A stretch of 46,450 bases of DNA from Thiobacillus sp. UBA6205 (lineage in GTDB: Bacteria; Pseudomonadota; Gammaproteobacteria; Burkholderiales; Thiobacillaceae). A program made the translations under genes and the position numbers. Each line of letters starts with the position of its first letter. Within the stretch, counting starts at the first letter, position 1. The stretch is taken from contig DISR01000053.1 of the NCBI GenBank assembly GCA_002421825.1, positions 2,188-48,637 on the forward strand. Direction: 5' to 3'. The notes beneath the pieces were generated by a model. It saw nothing but the letters and a program-made list of their open reading frames with translations, was not told where the DNA came from and searched no databases. Of this stretch, positions 1 through 8,704 are shown one piece after another.

Positions 1-1
1 C

Positions 2-583
2 CCCCAGGATGCCCGCCAGCGCCTGCTGGATGCCGCGTGCGAAGTCTTTCGCGACGAAGGCTACCGCGTCAGCATCGACCGCATCGCATCGCGCGCGCAG
101 GTCGCGCGGCAGACGCTGTACAACCACTTTCCCAGCAAGGAGGCCCTGTTCGCGGAAGTGGTGAACCACGCCGTCCAGTCCATTCTGGTCACGCTGGACG
201 GCGACACCGACGTGCGCGCGACCCTGCTCGCCTTCGGCAACGCCTACCGCGAAAAGCTGCTCTCGCCGGAGGGCCTTTCGCTGTTCCGCACCATGACGGC
301 GGAAGCGCCGCGCTTTCCCGAACTGGCGAAGCAGTTCTTCCGCCAGGGCCCGCTCGCGGCGCGCAAGCGTCTGGCGGCCTACCTTGCGCGCGCCATGGAA
401 CGCGGTGCCTTGCGCCGCGACGACCCCGATTTCGCCGCCGAAATGCTGACCGCCATGCTGGTGGACACCGACCGCCTGCGCGGCCTGCTCAATCATCAAA
501 CCGATTTGCTCAAGCCCGCCAAGACGGCGCAGGTGGTGGACTGCTTCCTGCGCGCCTTCGCTCCCGGAAAGGACACGCAATGA
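2..583 (+). CDS. TetR/AcrR-family regulator, 5' end outside window
   Basis: The reading frame is open from the first bases, so the start lies upstream. The visible N-terminus is a TetR helix-turn-helix: the stretch DAACEVFRDEGYRVSID, then RIASRAQVARQTLYNHF and the typical SKEALF that follows the recognition helix. The remainder is an all-helical ligand-binding domain like the AcrR C-terminal family. Its stop (581-583) overlaps the ATG of the efflux adaptor (580), so it is translationally coupled to the pump genes. TetR proteins in this position usually repress the adjacent RND operon and are released by a pump substrate; that role and the ligand are inferred. No operator can be seen because the upstream region is missing. 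Confidence 0.9.
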   Translation, partial: PQDARQRLLDAACEVFRDEGYRVSIDRIASRAQVARQTLYNHFPSKEALFAEVVNHAVQSILVTLDGDTDVRATLLAFGNAYREKLLSPEGLSLFRTMTAEAPRFPELAKQFFRQGPLAARKRLAAYLARAMERGALRRDDPDFAAEMLTAMLVDTDRLRGLLNHQTDLLKPAKTAQVVDCFLRAFAPGKDTQ

Positions 584-1677
584 AACGCCTTGCCCTGCTG
601 CTCGCCCTGCCCCTCTTTGCCGCCTGCGGCCCGAATGACAAAGATGCGCCCCCCGGCCCCGGCGGCGCGGCCGGGGGCATGCCGCCACCGGAAGTGGAAG
701 TCGTCCAGGTCGGCCGCGGCTCTGCCACGCTCACGCCCGAACTGCCCGGCCGCGTGGAGGCGGTGCGCAGCGCCGAGGTGCGCGCCCGCGTGGAAGGCAT
801 CGTGGAGAAGCGCCTGTTCACGGAAGGCAGCGACGTGCGCGCCGGCCAGGCCCTGTTCCAGCTCGACAACCGCACCTATCGCACCGCGGCCAGGGCGGCC
901 GAGGCCGACGTGTTCGTGAAGCGCCTGCAACTCTCGCGCGTGGAGTCGCTGTTGCCGATCAAGGCGGTGACCCAGCAGGAAGTCGATATCGCCCGTGCCG
1001 AACTGAAGCAGGCCGAAGCGCAGCTGGCGCGCGCGCAACTCGACCTGGAGAACACCACGGTGCCCGCACCCATCTCCGGCCGCATCGGCCGCGCCCAGGT
1101 CACCGAAGGCGCGCTGGTGGGGCGCGACGATTCCACCCTGCTCGCCACCATCGAGCAGCTGGAGCCGGTCAACGTGCTGTTCACCCAGCCCAACGCCGAG
1201 GTGCTGCGCATGAAGGCGGCGATGGCCGCCGGCACGCTGCAGAAATCCGACAGCCGCAATGTCGAGCTCATCCTGGAAAACGACCAGCTCTACCCGCACA
1301 AGGGCCGCCTTATCTTCAGCGACATGAGCGTGGACCCCGGCACCGGCGCCATCACGCTGAAGGCCGAGTTCCCCAACCCGCAGCGCCTCCTGCTGCCCGG
1401 CACCTTCGTGCGCGTGCGCGCGGCCCAGGCCGTGGCGGCCGACGTGATCACCGTGCCGCAGCGCGCGGTGCTGTCCGGGGCGCAGGGCCAGTATGTCATG
1501 CTGGTCGGGCCTGAGAACAAAGCCATGCCGCGCCCCGTAAAGGTCGGCGCCATGTCCGGCGACCGCTTCGTGGTCGAGGAAGGGCTCAAGGGCGGCGAAA
1601 GCCTGATCGTGGTCGGCGTGCAGAAGGCGCGGCCCGGCACGCCAGTCAACCCAGTGCCCCTGAAGCAGGCGGACTGA
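580..1677 (+). CDS. RND efflux periplasmic adaptor (membrane fusion) lipoprotein
   Basis: 365-residue HlyD/AcrA-family adaptor that links the inner-membrane RND pump to the outer-membrane channel. The start ATG overlaps the TetR stop; an in-frame extension further upstream is only a shadow of the regulator. The N-terminus is a lipoprotein signal with lipobox LFAAC (Cys16), followed by a Pro/Gly-rich linker. Residues about 40-105 form the barrel-sandwich (lipoyl) half with VEARVRAR-like AcrA features, a helical hairpin lies about 105-160, and the second lipoyl half reads APISGRIGRAQVTEGALV. Beta-barrel and membrane-proximal domains follow to the C-terminus. The permease ATG begins 2 nt after its stop. 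Family assignment is firm; the substrate is unknown. Confidence 0.95.
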   Translation: MKRLALLLALPLFAACGPNDKDAPPGPGGAAGGMPPPEVEVVQVGRGSATLTPELPGRVEAVRSAEVRARVEGIVEKRLFTEGSDVRAGQALFQLDNRTYRTAARAAEADVFVKRLQLSRVESLLPIKAVTQQEVDIARAELKQAEAQLARAQLDLENTTVPAPISGRIGRAQVTEGALVGRDDSTLLATIEQLEPVNVLFTQPNAEVLRMKAAMAAGTLQKSDSRNVELILENDQLYPHKGRLIFSDMSVDPGTGAITLKAEFPNPQRLLLPGTFVRVRAAQAVAADVITVPQRAVLSGAQGQYVMLVGPENKAMPRPVKVGAMSGDRFVVEEGLKGGESLIVVGVQKARPGTPVNPVPLKQAD

Positions 1678-1678
1678 C

Positions 1679-4600
1679 ATGGCGCGCTTCTTCATCCACC
1701 GGCCCATCTTCGCGTGGGTCATCGCCATCCTGATCATGCTGGTCGGGACAATCGCGCTGAAGAACCTGCCGGTCGCGCAATACCCGCAGGTGGCGCCGCC
1801 GCAGATCGCCTTCAACGTGACCTATCCGGGCGCCTCCGCCCAGGTGGTGGAAGACACGGTGATCAAGCTGATCGAACAGGAAATGAACGGCATCGAGCAC
1901 CTCCTGTACATGGAGGCCGCTTCCGAGCTGGGCGCGGGCACGCTGACGCTGACTTTCGAGCCGGGCACCAACGTCGACATCGCCTCGGTGGAAGCGCAGA
2001 ACCGCTACAAGCGGGTGGAATCGCGCGTGCCGGAGGACGTGCGCCGCATCGGCGTGCCGGTGACCAAGCCGCAGCGCAACTACCTGATGATCATCGGCCT
2101 GTACTCCAAGGAAGGCAAGAACAGCGCCATCGATCTCGGCAGTTATGCCGCCGCCAACGTGCTCGACCCCCTGCGCCGGGTGCCGGGCGTGGGCGAGGCC
2201 ATCCTGTTCGGCACCGAATACTCCATGCGTATCTGGTTGAAGCCCGAGCAGTTGCTCAGTTACGGCCTCACCCCGGCCGACGTCAAGCGCGCGCTGCAGG
2301 CGCAGAACGTGCAGCTTGCCACCGGCGAACTCAATCAGGCGCCCGGCGCCGCCGGCGCGCAGGTGAACGCGGTGATCGTGACGCGCGGCAGGCTTTCCGC
2401 GCCGGAAGAGTTCGGCAATGTGGTGGTGCGCGCGCTGCCCAGCGGCGCCACGGTCAGGGTCAAAGACGTGGCGCGCGTGGAACTGGGCGGCGATACCTAC
2501 GAGCGCTATGCGCGCATGAACGGCCAGCCCATCGCCGGCATCGCCATCCGCGTCGCGCCCGGCGCCAACGCCCTGGACGTGACGACTGCGGTAAAGCAGC
2601 GCATGACCGACCTCGCCCGCTTCTTCCCCAAGGACCTCGGCTGGGCCATCCCCTACGACACCTCGCGCTTCGTGGAGATCTCCATCTTCGAGGTGGTGAA
2701 GACCCTCGGCGAGGCCATGCTGCTGGTGTTCGTGGTGATGTACGTGTTCCTCGGCCACTGGCGCACGACGCTGATCCCCGCCGTGGTGGTGCCGGTCGCG
2801 CTGGCCGGCGCCACCGCCGGCCTCTATGCCTTCGGCTTTTCCATCAACGTGCTCACCCTGTTCGCCATGGTGCTCGCCATCGGCATCCTGGTGGACGACG
2901 CGATCGTGGTGGTGGAGAACGTCGAACGCATCATGCGCGAGGAGCGCTTGCCGGCACTGCCGGCCACGATCAAGGCCATGGACCAGATTCTCGGCGCCAT
3001 CCTCGGCATCTCGGTGGTGCTCTCGGCGGTGTTCTTGCCCATGCTGTTCTTCGGCGGCTCGGTGGGCGCGATCTACCGCCAGTTCGCCGCCACCCTGATC
3101 CTGACCATGGCCTTCTCGGTGCTGATGGCGCTGTCGCTCACGCCCGCCATGTGCGCCACCGTGCTCAAGCCCGGACACGAGGACCAGGACGAGAAACGCT
3201 GGTTCAACCGCTTTTTCCGCAAGGTGACCAACAACTACCGCGGCCTCACCGCGCGCATCCTCGCCAGGAGCGGGCGCTGGTTCGTGATCTATCTCGCCAT
3301 CGTCGCCGCCACCGGCTGGATGTTCAGCAAGCTGCCCGGCAGCTTCCTGCCGGACGAGGACCAGGGCTATTTCATCACCATGGTGCAGCTGCCCGGCGGC
3401 GCCACCCAGGAGCGCACGGTGGAAGTGCTGTCGCAGGTCGAGCAGTTCTACATGAAACAGCCGGAAGTCGAGCGTGTCATCGGCGTCGTCGGCTTCTCCT
3501 TCTTCGGCCGCGGGCAGAACGCCGCGCTCGTCTTCACGCGGTTGAAGGACTGGGACGAGCGCAAGCAGCAGGAAAACTCCGCACGGGGCATCATCGGCCG
3601 CGCCATGGGCACCTTCATGCGCATCAAGGAAGCCATGGTGTTCGCGGTGAATCCGCCGCCGATTCCGGAACTGGGCGCGGTGGGCGGCTTCGATTTCCGC
3701 CTGCTCGACCGCTCCGGCCAGGGCCGCGAAATGCTCATGGACGTGCGCAACATGGTGCTGGGCATGGCCTCCCAGGACCCGCGCCTCGCCGGCGTGCGCC
3801 CGGAAGGGCAGGAACCCGGACCGCAGGTCTATCTCGACATCGACCGCGAGAAGGCCCAGGCCCTGCAGATTGACATGGCCGACCTCAACGACACCCTCGC
3901 TTCGGCGATCGGCGTGTCCTACGTCAACGATTTCGTGCGCGCCGGCCGCATCCTGCGCGTGCAGATGCAGGCCGAAGCCGAGCTGCGCAAGACGCCCGAG
4001 GACCTGATGAAGCTGCCGGTCAGGAGCCGCGCCGGCAAGATCGTGCTGCTCGGCGAGATCGCCAAACCCAAGTGGATCGTGGGCCTGCCCAGGCTCGACC
4101 GCTATAACGGCAACCCCTCGATGAAGGTCGCCGGCAACCCCGCGCCCGGCTATTCCACCGGTGATGCCATGCTGGCCATGGAGGAGATTGCGACCAGGCT
4201 GCCGCCCGGTTTCGGCTTCGAATGGACCGGCACCTCGTTCGAGGAGCGCCTGGCCGGCACCCAGGCGCCCATCCTGTTTGCGCTCTCGCTGCTGGTGGTG
4301 TTTCTCGCGCTGGCGGCACTGTACGAGAGCTGGACGATTCCGGCCGCGGTGATCATGGCCGTGCCGCTGGGCGTGCTGGGCGCGGTGCTGGCGGTGCTGC
4401 TGCGCGACCTGCCCAACGACGTGTTCTTCAAGGTCGGCCTCATCGCGATCATCGGCCTGTCGGCCAAGAACGCCATCCTGATCATCGAGTTCGCGCGCCA
4501 GCAGCTCGACGAAGGCAAGGAACTCGTCACCGCCACACTGGAGGCCTGCCGCATGCGCCTGCGCCCCATCCTGATGACCAGCTTCGCCTTCATGCTCGGC

Positions 4601-4783
4601 GTGATGCCGCTCGCCATCTCCAGCGGCGCCGGTGCAGCCAGCCGCCATGCGGTCGGCACCGGCGTGATCGGCGGCATGTTCGCCGCAACCGTGCTGGCGA
4701 TTTTCTTCGTGCCGGTGTTCTTCGTGGTGGTGAGCAGGCTGTTTCCTGCCAGGAAGAAACAGGAGGAAATGAAACATGACTAA
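1679..4783 (+). CDS. RND multidrug efflux permease (HAE1 family, AcrB/MexB-like)
   Basis: 1034 residues, the usual AcrB length. It starts MARFFIHRPIFAWVIAI, the conserved first membrane helix. The proton-relay residues are present: the paired aspartates of GILVDDAIVVVEN (Asp406-Asp407) and the lysine of IGLSAKNAI (Lys930). Two large periplasmic loops flank the central membrane helices, as expected for a homotrimeric drug/proton antiporter of the inner membrane. It lies 2 nt after the adaptor gene, and its last 8 nt overlap the outer-membrane factor gene, so all three pump components come from one transcript. HAE1 pumps export hydrophobic compounds, dyes and antibiotics; this pump's substrate cannot be read from sequence. 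No disruption was seen. Confidence 0.97.
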   Translation: MARFFIHRPIFAWVIAILIMLVGTIALKNLPVAQYPQVAPPQIAFNVTYPGASAQVVEDTVIKLIEQEMNGIEHLLYMEAASELGAGTLTLTFEPGTNVDIASVEAQNRYKRVESRVPEDVRRIGVPVTKPQRNYLMIIGLYSKEGKNSAIDLGSYAAANVLDPLRRVPGVGEAILFGTEYSMRIWLKPEQLLSYGLTPADVKRALQAQNVQLATGELNQAPGAAGAQVNAVIVTRGRLSAPEEFGNVVVRALPSGATVRVKDVARVELGGDTYERYARMNGQPIAGIAIRVAPGANALDVTTAVKQRMTDLARFFPKDLGWAIPYDTSRFVEISIFEVVKTLGEAMLLVFVVMYVFLGHWRTTLIPAVVVPVALAGATAGLYAFGFSINVLTLFAMVLAIGILVDDAIVVVENVERIMREERLPALPATIKAMDQILGAILGISVVLSAVFLPMLFFGGSVGAIYRQFAATLILTMAFSVLMALSLTPAMCATVLKPGHEDQDEKRWFNRFFRKVTNNYRGLTARILARSGRWFVIYLAIVAATGWMFSKLPGSFLPDEDQGYFITMVQLPGGATQERTVEVLSQVEQFYMKQPEVERVIGVVGFSFFGRGQNAALVFTRLKDWDERKQQENSARGIIGRAMGTFMRIKEAMVFAVNPPPIPELGAVGGFDFRLLDRSGQGREMLMDVRNMVLGMASQDPRLAGVRPEGQEPGPQVYLDIDREKAQALQIDMADLNDTLASAIGVSYVNDFVRAGRILRVQMQAEAELRKTPEDLMKLPVRSRAGKIVLLGEIAKPKWIVGLPRLDRYNGNPSMKVAGNPAPGYSTGDAMLAMEEIATRLPPGFGFEWTGTSFEERLAGTQAPILFALSLLVVFLALAALYESWTIPAAVIMAVPLGVLGAVLAVLLRDLPNDVFFKVGLIAIIGLSAKNAILIIEFARQQLDEGKELVTATLEACRMRLRPILMTSFAFMLGVMPLAISSGAGAASRHAVGTGVIGGMFAATVLAIFFVPVFFVVVSRLFPARKKQEEMKHD

Positions 4784-6185
4784 AAGCCGCTGTTCCTGTT
4801 CGCCTGCATCCTGCAGCCGCCTGGCTGCAGCGCTCGCCACGCTGGCGCTGGTAGCGGGCTGCTCTTTCATCCCTGACTTCAAGCGCCCGGCCGCGCCGGT
4901 GCCGGAAAAATTCGCCGGCATTGACGACACGGCGGCGACGGCCGTGCCCGGCTGGCGCGAGTATTTCTCTGACCCGGCGCTGCGCACGCTGATCGAAACC
5001 GCACTCGCCAACAACCGCGACATGAAGATCGCCCTGTCGCGCGTCGAGGAAGCGCGCGCGCTGGCCGGCATCGCCCGCGCCGACCGCTTCCCCACTTTGG
5101 AAGGACAGGCTGCGGCCAACCGCAGCCGCACACCGGAGGACCTTTCCGGTACCGGCAGCGCGCGCACCACCGGCCGCTACGACCTGGGCCTCGGCATCAC
5201 CGCCTTCGAGCTGGATTTCTGGGGCCGCGTCGCGGCGCTGAACGAGGCCGCGCGCGCGCAGTACCTCGCCAGCGACGAAGCCGCCAAAAGCTTCCGCATC
5301 AGCCTGATCGGCGATGTCGCCGGCACCTGGTTCCAGTTTGTCGAACTGGCGGAACGCGAACGCCTGGCGCTTGCCACCCTCAAGAGCCGCGAGCAGAGCC
5401 TCGACCTCGTCCGCCGCCGCCGCGACGCCGGGCTGGCCACCGACCTCGACGCGCTCGCCGCCGAAAGCCTCGCCGAATCGGTGCGCGGCCAGTGGGCGGA
5501 AACCAGGCGCCAGCGCATGCAGACGGAAAATGCGCTCAGGCTGCTGACCGGCATGGCGGTGCCGCTGCCCCAGCCAGAGGGCGTTTCCGGCCAGGCAGCC
5601 ATGGCCGAACTGGCGCCGGGCCTGCCTTCCGAGACGCTGCTCAGAAGGCCCGACGTGCGCGCCGCCGAGCAGCGCCTCGTCGCGGCCAACGCCAGCATCG
5701 GCGCCGCGCGCGCCGCTTTCTTCCCGCGCATTTCCCTGACCGCCAGCCTCGGCACCGCCAGCAACGAACTGTCCGGCCTGTTCGGCGGCGGCAGCCAGGC
5801 CTGGCTGTTCCAGCCGGTGCTGAGCCTGCCGCTGTTCGATGCCGGGCGCAACCAGGCCAACCTCGACCTGGCCGAGGCACGCAAGGTGACGGCGGTGGCC
5901 GAGTACGAGAAAACCATCCAGCAGGCCTTCCGCGAAGTGGCCGACGCACTCGCCGCGCAAACCACTTATCGCGAGCAATTGGCCGCGCAAGAGGCCAACC
6001 TGCTGGCCAACCGGACGCGGCTGGAGCGTGTGAAGGCGCGCGCGCAGACCGGTATCGCCAATTACCTGGAGGTGCTGGACGCCAGCCGCGAGGCCTTCGC
6101 CGCCGAGCAGGCCGTGGTCGCCACCCGGCGCCAGCTGCTTTCCGCGCAGGTCGCGCTGTTCAGGGCGCTGGCCGGCGGGGAATGA
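4776..6185 (+). CDS. Outer-membrane efflux lipoprotein (NodT/OprM family)
   Basis: 469 residues. The signal peptide ends in the lipobox LVAGC (Cys29), so it should be lipid-anchored in the outer membrane. The body carries two tandem OEP repeats: FELDFWGRVAALNEAAR in the first half and LFDAGRNQANLDLAEAR in the second, plus the family motif LLRRPDVRAAEQRL near residue 290. It is the TolC-like exit duct of the tripartite pump. The ATG overlaps the end of the permease gene by 8 nt, with a purine-rich ribosome site (GGAGGAAA) inside the permease coding end. The N-terminus has three extra cysteines (6, 8, 13) before the hydrophobic stretch, so the true start could be somewhat further in. Confidence 0.95.
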   Translation: MTKSRCSCSPASCSRLAAALATLALVAGCSFIPDFKRPAAPVPEKFAGIDDTAATAVPGWREYFSDPALRTLIETALANNRDMKIALSRVEEARALAGIARADRFPTLEGQAAANRSRTPEDLSGTGSARTTGRYDLGLGITAFELDFWGRVAALNEAARAQYLASDEAAKSFRISLIGDVAGTWFQFVELAERERLALATLKSREQSLDLVRRRRDAGLATDLDALAAESLAESVRGQWAETRRQRMQTENALRLLTGMAVPLPQPEGVSGQAAMAELAPGLPSETLLRRPDVRAAEQRLVAANASIGAARAAFFPRISLTASLGTASNELSGLFGGGSQAWLFQPVLSLPLFDAGRNQANLDLAEARKVTAVAEYEKTIQQAFREVADALAAQTTYREQLAAQEANLLANRTRLERVKARAQTGIANYLEVLDASREAFAAEQAVVATRRQLLSAQVALFRALAGGE

Positions 6186-6196
6186 GGCCAGCCTGT

Positions 6197-6225
6197 TTGA
6201 CTATCGATTTCAGGCCCGGGATACT
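6197..6225 (+). promoter_or_regulatory. Sigma70-like promoter of the seven-gene envelope operon
   Basis: TTGACT at 6197-6202 and GATACT at 6220-6225 with an exact 17-nt spacer. Transcription would start near 6232, leaving a leader of only about 6 nt before the ATG at 6238. The site lies in the 52-nt gap after the efflux operon, so the following genes can be expressed independently of the pump. Assignment is by match to the consensus only. Confidence 0.55.
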
Positions 6226-6237
6226 GCCGGCAACACC

Positions 6238-7461
6238 ATGGACAGGAAGAGCGTGAGCAGACTCCTGCTTTTTCGAATCCTTTTGGCGGTCCTGCCGGCC
6301 CTGCCCGCCGCTACGGCCGACATGGGGCAGATCAGCGTCTACGACGCCAGGGTGAGCGAAAGCGCGCAAAAGGCCATCATCCTGCACAACGGCACGGAGG
6401 AAGTTCTGATCCTCGGCACCGACCTCAACGCCGAACGCGACACCGCCATCCTCCGGTTCATTCCCTTTCCGGCCGAGCCCAGGGTCAGCCTCGCGCCAGC
6501 GGGCGCGTTCGAGGCCGCGGCCGCCCTGCTGCAAAAGCACCGCCTGCGCTTCCTCGTCGCCACCAAGGGCGGAGCGCCCGACGAGCAGCCCGTCGAACTG
6601 CGCCTGCACCAGAAGCTCGGCGCCCACGACCTCACCGTGATCAAGGTCAACGATGCCCTGCAGTTCCGCGCATGGGTGAACGCTTACCTCGAAAACAAGA
6701 AGCTCCCCGTGCAGGCCAGCCATGCCGTCGCCGAAGGCATCGTGGCCGACTACGTGCAGCGCGGCATCAATTACTTCGCGCTCGATTTCGTCGAACTGAC
6801 CAAGGACACGCGCTTCATCGAGCCCGTCGCCTACCGTTTCGCGAGCCGCGAACTCTACTATCCGCTCAAGACCTCGAACAGCTTCGGCGGCACGGGCGAA
6901 ATCGACCTGATCCTGCTGTTGCCCGGCTCGCTGTGCACGCCCTCGCTTGCCGCCCATGACACCTGCCTGGGCTTCCGCGCCGGGCCGGTGCGCAACGAGA
7001 TGCAGGCCAGCACTTCCGCGGCCGTTGCCCTCGAGGACATCGTGCCGCTTTACCCCGAGGCCGCGAAATTCTTCGGCGGCAAGCCGGTTTTCATGCAGAT
7101 GGCCTCGTGGTGGGGCGATTACCGATTCGACCGCGACATCTTCGCCGATCCCGCCAGGGCGGTGCCGCGCGCCTACGGCTACGACGAAAAGGAAGCGCAA
7201 GGGCCCGGACTCGAACTGATCGAGAACGTCATCCCGGGCCTCGACGAGAAGCCCTCGCGCCCGGCGGCCGCCCCCGACCCGCGCTGCGCGCTGCATCCCG
7301 ACCCGGGGCCCTGCAAGGGACTCTTCAGGAAGTTCCATTTCGATCCCGCGAAGGGGGCCTGCGCCGTTTTCTTCTACGGCGGCTGCCAGGGCGTGGTGCC
7401 CTTCGAGACCCGTGAGGCCTGCGAAGCGGCCTGTGTGAAGAACGCCGGAGAGAGGCACTAG
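6238..7461 (+). CDS. Exported DUF2330 protein with C-terminal Kunitz/BPTI-type domain
   Basis: 407 residues with an N-terminal signal peptide ending near ATADMG. Residues about 28-330 look like DUF2330, with features such as the start GQISVYDARVSESAQKAIILHNG, EEVLILGTDLNAE, and the 'YPLKTSNSFGGTGEIDLILLLPG' region. The last 58 residues are a Kunitz-type protease-inhibitor domain: Cys350, 359, 375, 383, 395 and 399 with inter-cysteine spacings 8-15-7-11-3 (BPTI is 8-15-7-12-3), plus the hallmark GPCK and FYGGC. The putative P1 residue is Lys360, suggesting trypsin-like targets. It is the first gene of the envelope operon, 2 nt before the next gene. DUF2330 has no known function. The inhibitor activity is inferred from the fold signature. 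Confidence 0.85.
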   Translation: MDRKSVSRLLLFRILLAVLPALPAATADMGQISVYDARVSESAQKAIILHNGTEEVLILGTDLNAERDTAILRFIPFPAEPRVSLAPAGAFEAAAALLQKHRLRFLVATKGGAPDEQPVELRLHQKLGAHDLTVIKVNDALQFRAWVNAYLENKKLPVQASHAVAEGIVADYVQRGINYFALDFVELTKDTRFIEPVAYRFASRELYYPLKTSNSFGGTGEIDLILLLPGSLCTPSLAAHDTCLGFRAGPVRNEMQASTSAAVALEDIVPLYPEAAKFFGGKPVFMQMASWWGDYRFDRDIFADPARAVPRAYGYDEKEAQGPGLELIENVIPGLDEKPSRPAAAPDPRCALHPDPGPCKGLFRKFHFDPAKGACAVFFYGGCQGVVPFETREACEAACVKNAGERH

Positions 7462-7463
7462 CC

Positions 7464-7862
7464 ATGTCGCGCAAGGTCCATGTCACCCCCGGCAGCCTCA
7501 CCGCCCTGCAGGCCAGGGTCGGCCTCGTGGTCGCCGTTCTTTTTCTGCTGTTCGGTGTGGTCTTCATGGCCGCGGTCATCCACGAAACCTCTGCCAGCGA
7601 AGTCGGGCTGCTGACAGTGCAAGCGGCCTTCCTGCTGATCTGGCTGGCGGTGTGCGTGTCGCTCATCGTCTTTTTCGCAAGGCTGCTGTCAGGGCGCAAG
7701 GCCCCGCAACAGAACTCACTGTTCGACGTGCATCTCGAAGATGCCGGCGGCGACGGTTTTGCCACGCGGCTGCGCAGCCTGGAAATGCTGAAGGAGGACG
7801 GCCTCGTCAGCGAGGCGGAGTACCGTGAAAAGCGCGCGCAGATTCTCGGAGAGCGCTGGTGA
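7464..7862 (+). CDS. Two-TM membrane protein with C-terminal SHOCT domain
   Basis: 132 residues. Two hydrophobic segments (about residues 19-41 and 48-71) suggest an inner-membrane hairpin, followed by a short polar linker. The last ~30 residues, SLEMLKEDGLVSEAEYREKR plus QIL, match the SHOCT (short C-terminal) domain that is found at the end of many small membrane proteins and is thought to mediate oligomerisation. The gene begins 2 nt after the DUF2330-Kunitz stop, and its TGA overlaps the GTG start of the ankyrin gene. Its role is unknown; the coupling places it in the same complex or process as its neighbours. Confidence 0.8.
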   Translation: MSRKVHVTPGSLTALQARVGLVVAVLFLLFGVVFMAAVIHETSASEVGLLTVQAAFLLIWLAVCVSLIVFFARLLSGRKAPQQNSLFDVHLEDAGGDGFATRLRSLEMLKEDGLVSEAEYREKRAQILGERW

Positions 7863-8704
7863 GTCGGGCAGGCTGGTGCGGCTGGATGGCGGTCGGCTGG
7901 ATGCTGTTACCGCTATCGCTGCCGGCAGCGGCAGCTGAAACGCAGCCGCTGGAAGCGTTTTTCGGCCGCGCGCCGGCGCCGCCCAAAGTCCTCGAGATTC
8001 CGGCGGAGCTTTCCCCTTCGGAAGCGCTGTTCTTCTATCTCAATCACGGCCGTGGCGACCCCGCCGTCGTCGACTCGTATCTTGCCCGCGGCGCCGACGC
8101 CAATTATCAGAACGCGGAATTGCGCATCAGCCTGCTGCACAACGTCGCCCATTACGGGCACGCGGAGGCGGCACGGCGCCTGATCGCGGCCGGCGCGCAA
8201 ACCGATGCCGTCAACGGCGAAGGCAACACGCCTTTGTACGCCGCCGTGCACCAGGGGCACGACGAGGTTGCCCGGCTGCTGATCGAGGCCGGCGCCGGCG
8301 TCAACATCGCCAACATCTACCGCTTCGCCCCGCTGCGGGCGGCTTGCCGCAATCGCAACACGGCGCTCGCGCGCCTGCTGCTGGAAAAGGGCGCCGACCC
8401 CAATTTCACCGACAACAAGGGGGATGCGCCGCTGCATGTCGCCGTCGACAAGGGCGCCCTGGAGATTGCGGTCCTGCTCATCGAGCGCGGCGCGAACATC
8501 AATGCCGCCGGACGTTTCGGCGACACCCCGCTGCATGCCGCCGTCGCCTACGGCGACGCGGAATTCGTCAGGCTGCTGCTCGCGCGCGGCGCCGATTTGC
8601 GCGCCGTCAACGCCAGCGGGCTCAGCCCGGCGGCTCTGGCTGCGCAGCGGGGGTTTGGCGATATCGTGAAAATCCTTGAACAAAACGGAGGCCCTGGGCA
8701 ATGA
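7859..8704 (+). CDS. Exported ankyrin-repeat protein
   Basis: 281 residues from a GTG start that overlaps the preceding TGA; GGAGAG lies just upstream. Internal ATGs at codons 10 and 15 are alternatives. A hydrophobic stretch ending AAAAET looks like a signal peptide, so the protein is predicted periplasmic or outside. From about residue 50 to the end there are about six ankyrin repeats with regular cores such as GNTPLYAAVHQGHDEVARLL, GDAPLHVAVDKGALEIAVLL and GDTPLHAAVAYGDAEFVRLL. Ankyrin repeats bind protein partners; the partner here is unknown. Some exported bacterial ankyrin proteins act as immunity or anti-toxicity factors, but nothing in the sequence proves that here. Confidence 0.88.
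   Translation: MSRAGWCGWMAVGWMLLPLSLPAAAAETQPLEAFFGRAPAPPKVLEIPAELSPSEALFFYLNHGRGDPAVVDSYLARGADANYQNAELRISLLHNVAHYGHAEAARRLIAAGAQTDAVNGEGNTPLYAAVHQGHDEVARLLIEAGAGVNIANIYRFAPLRAACRNRNTALARLLLEKGADPNFTDNKGDAPLHVAVDKGALEIAVLLIERGANINAAGRFGDTPLHAAVAYGDAEFVRLLLARGADLRAVNASGLSPAALAAQRGFGDIVKILEQNGGPGQ

Noticed and set aside
37..579. In-frame N-terminal extension of the efflux adaptor through the TetR gene
   Set aside because: The real adaptor begins at the lipoprotein signal (ATG 580); the upstream part is Arg/Gly-rich and lies in the TetR gene in another frame.
1646..5170. Very long minus-strand open frame (over 1100 codons) opposite the RND pump
   Set aside because: It is an antisense shadow of high-GC coding DNA: His/Gly/Ala/Arg-rich without domains, while the plus strand carries an unbroken, well-conserved RND permease.
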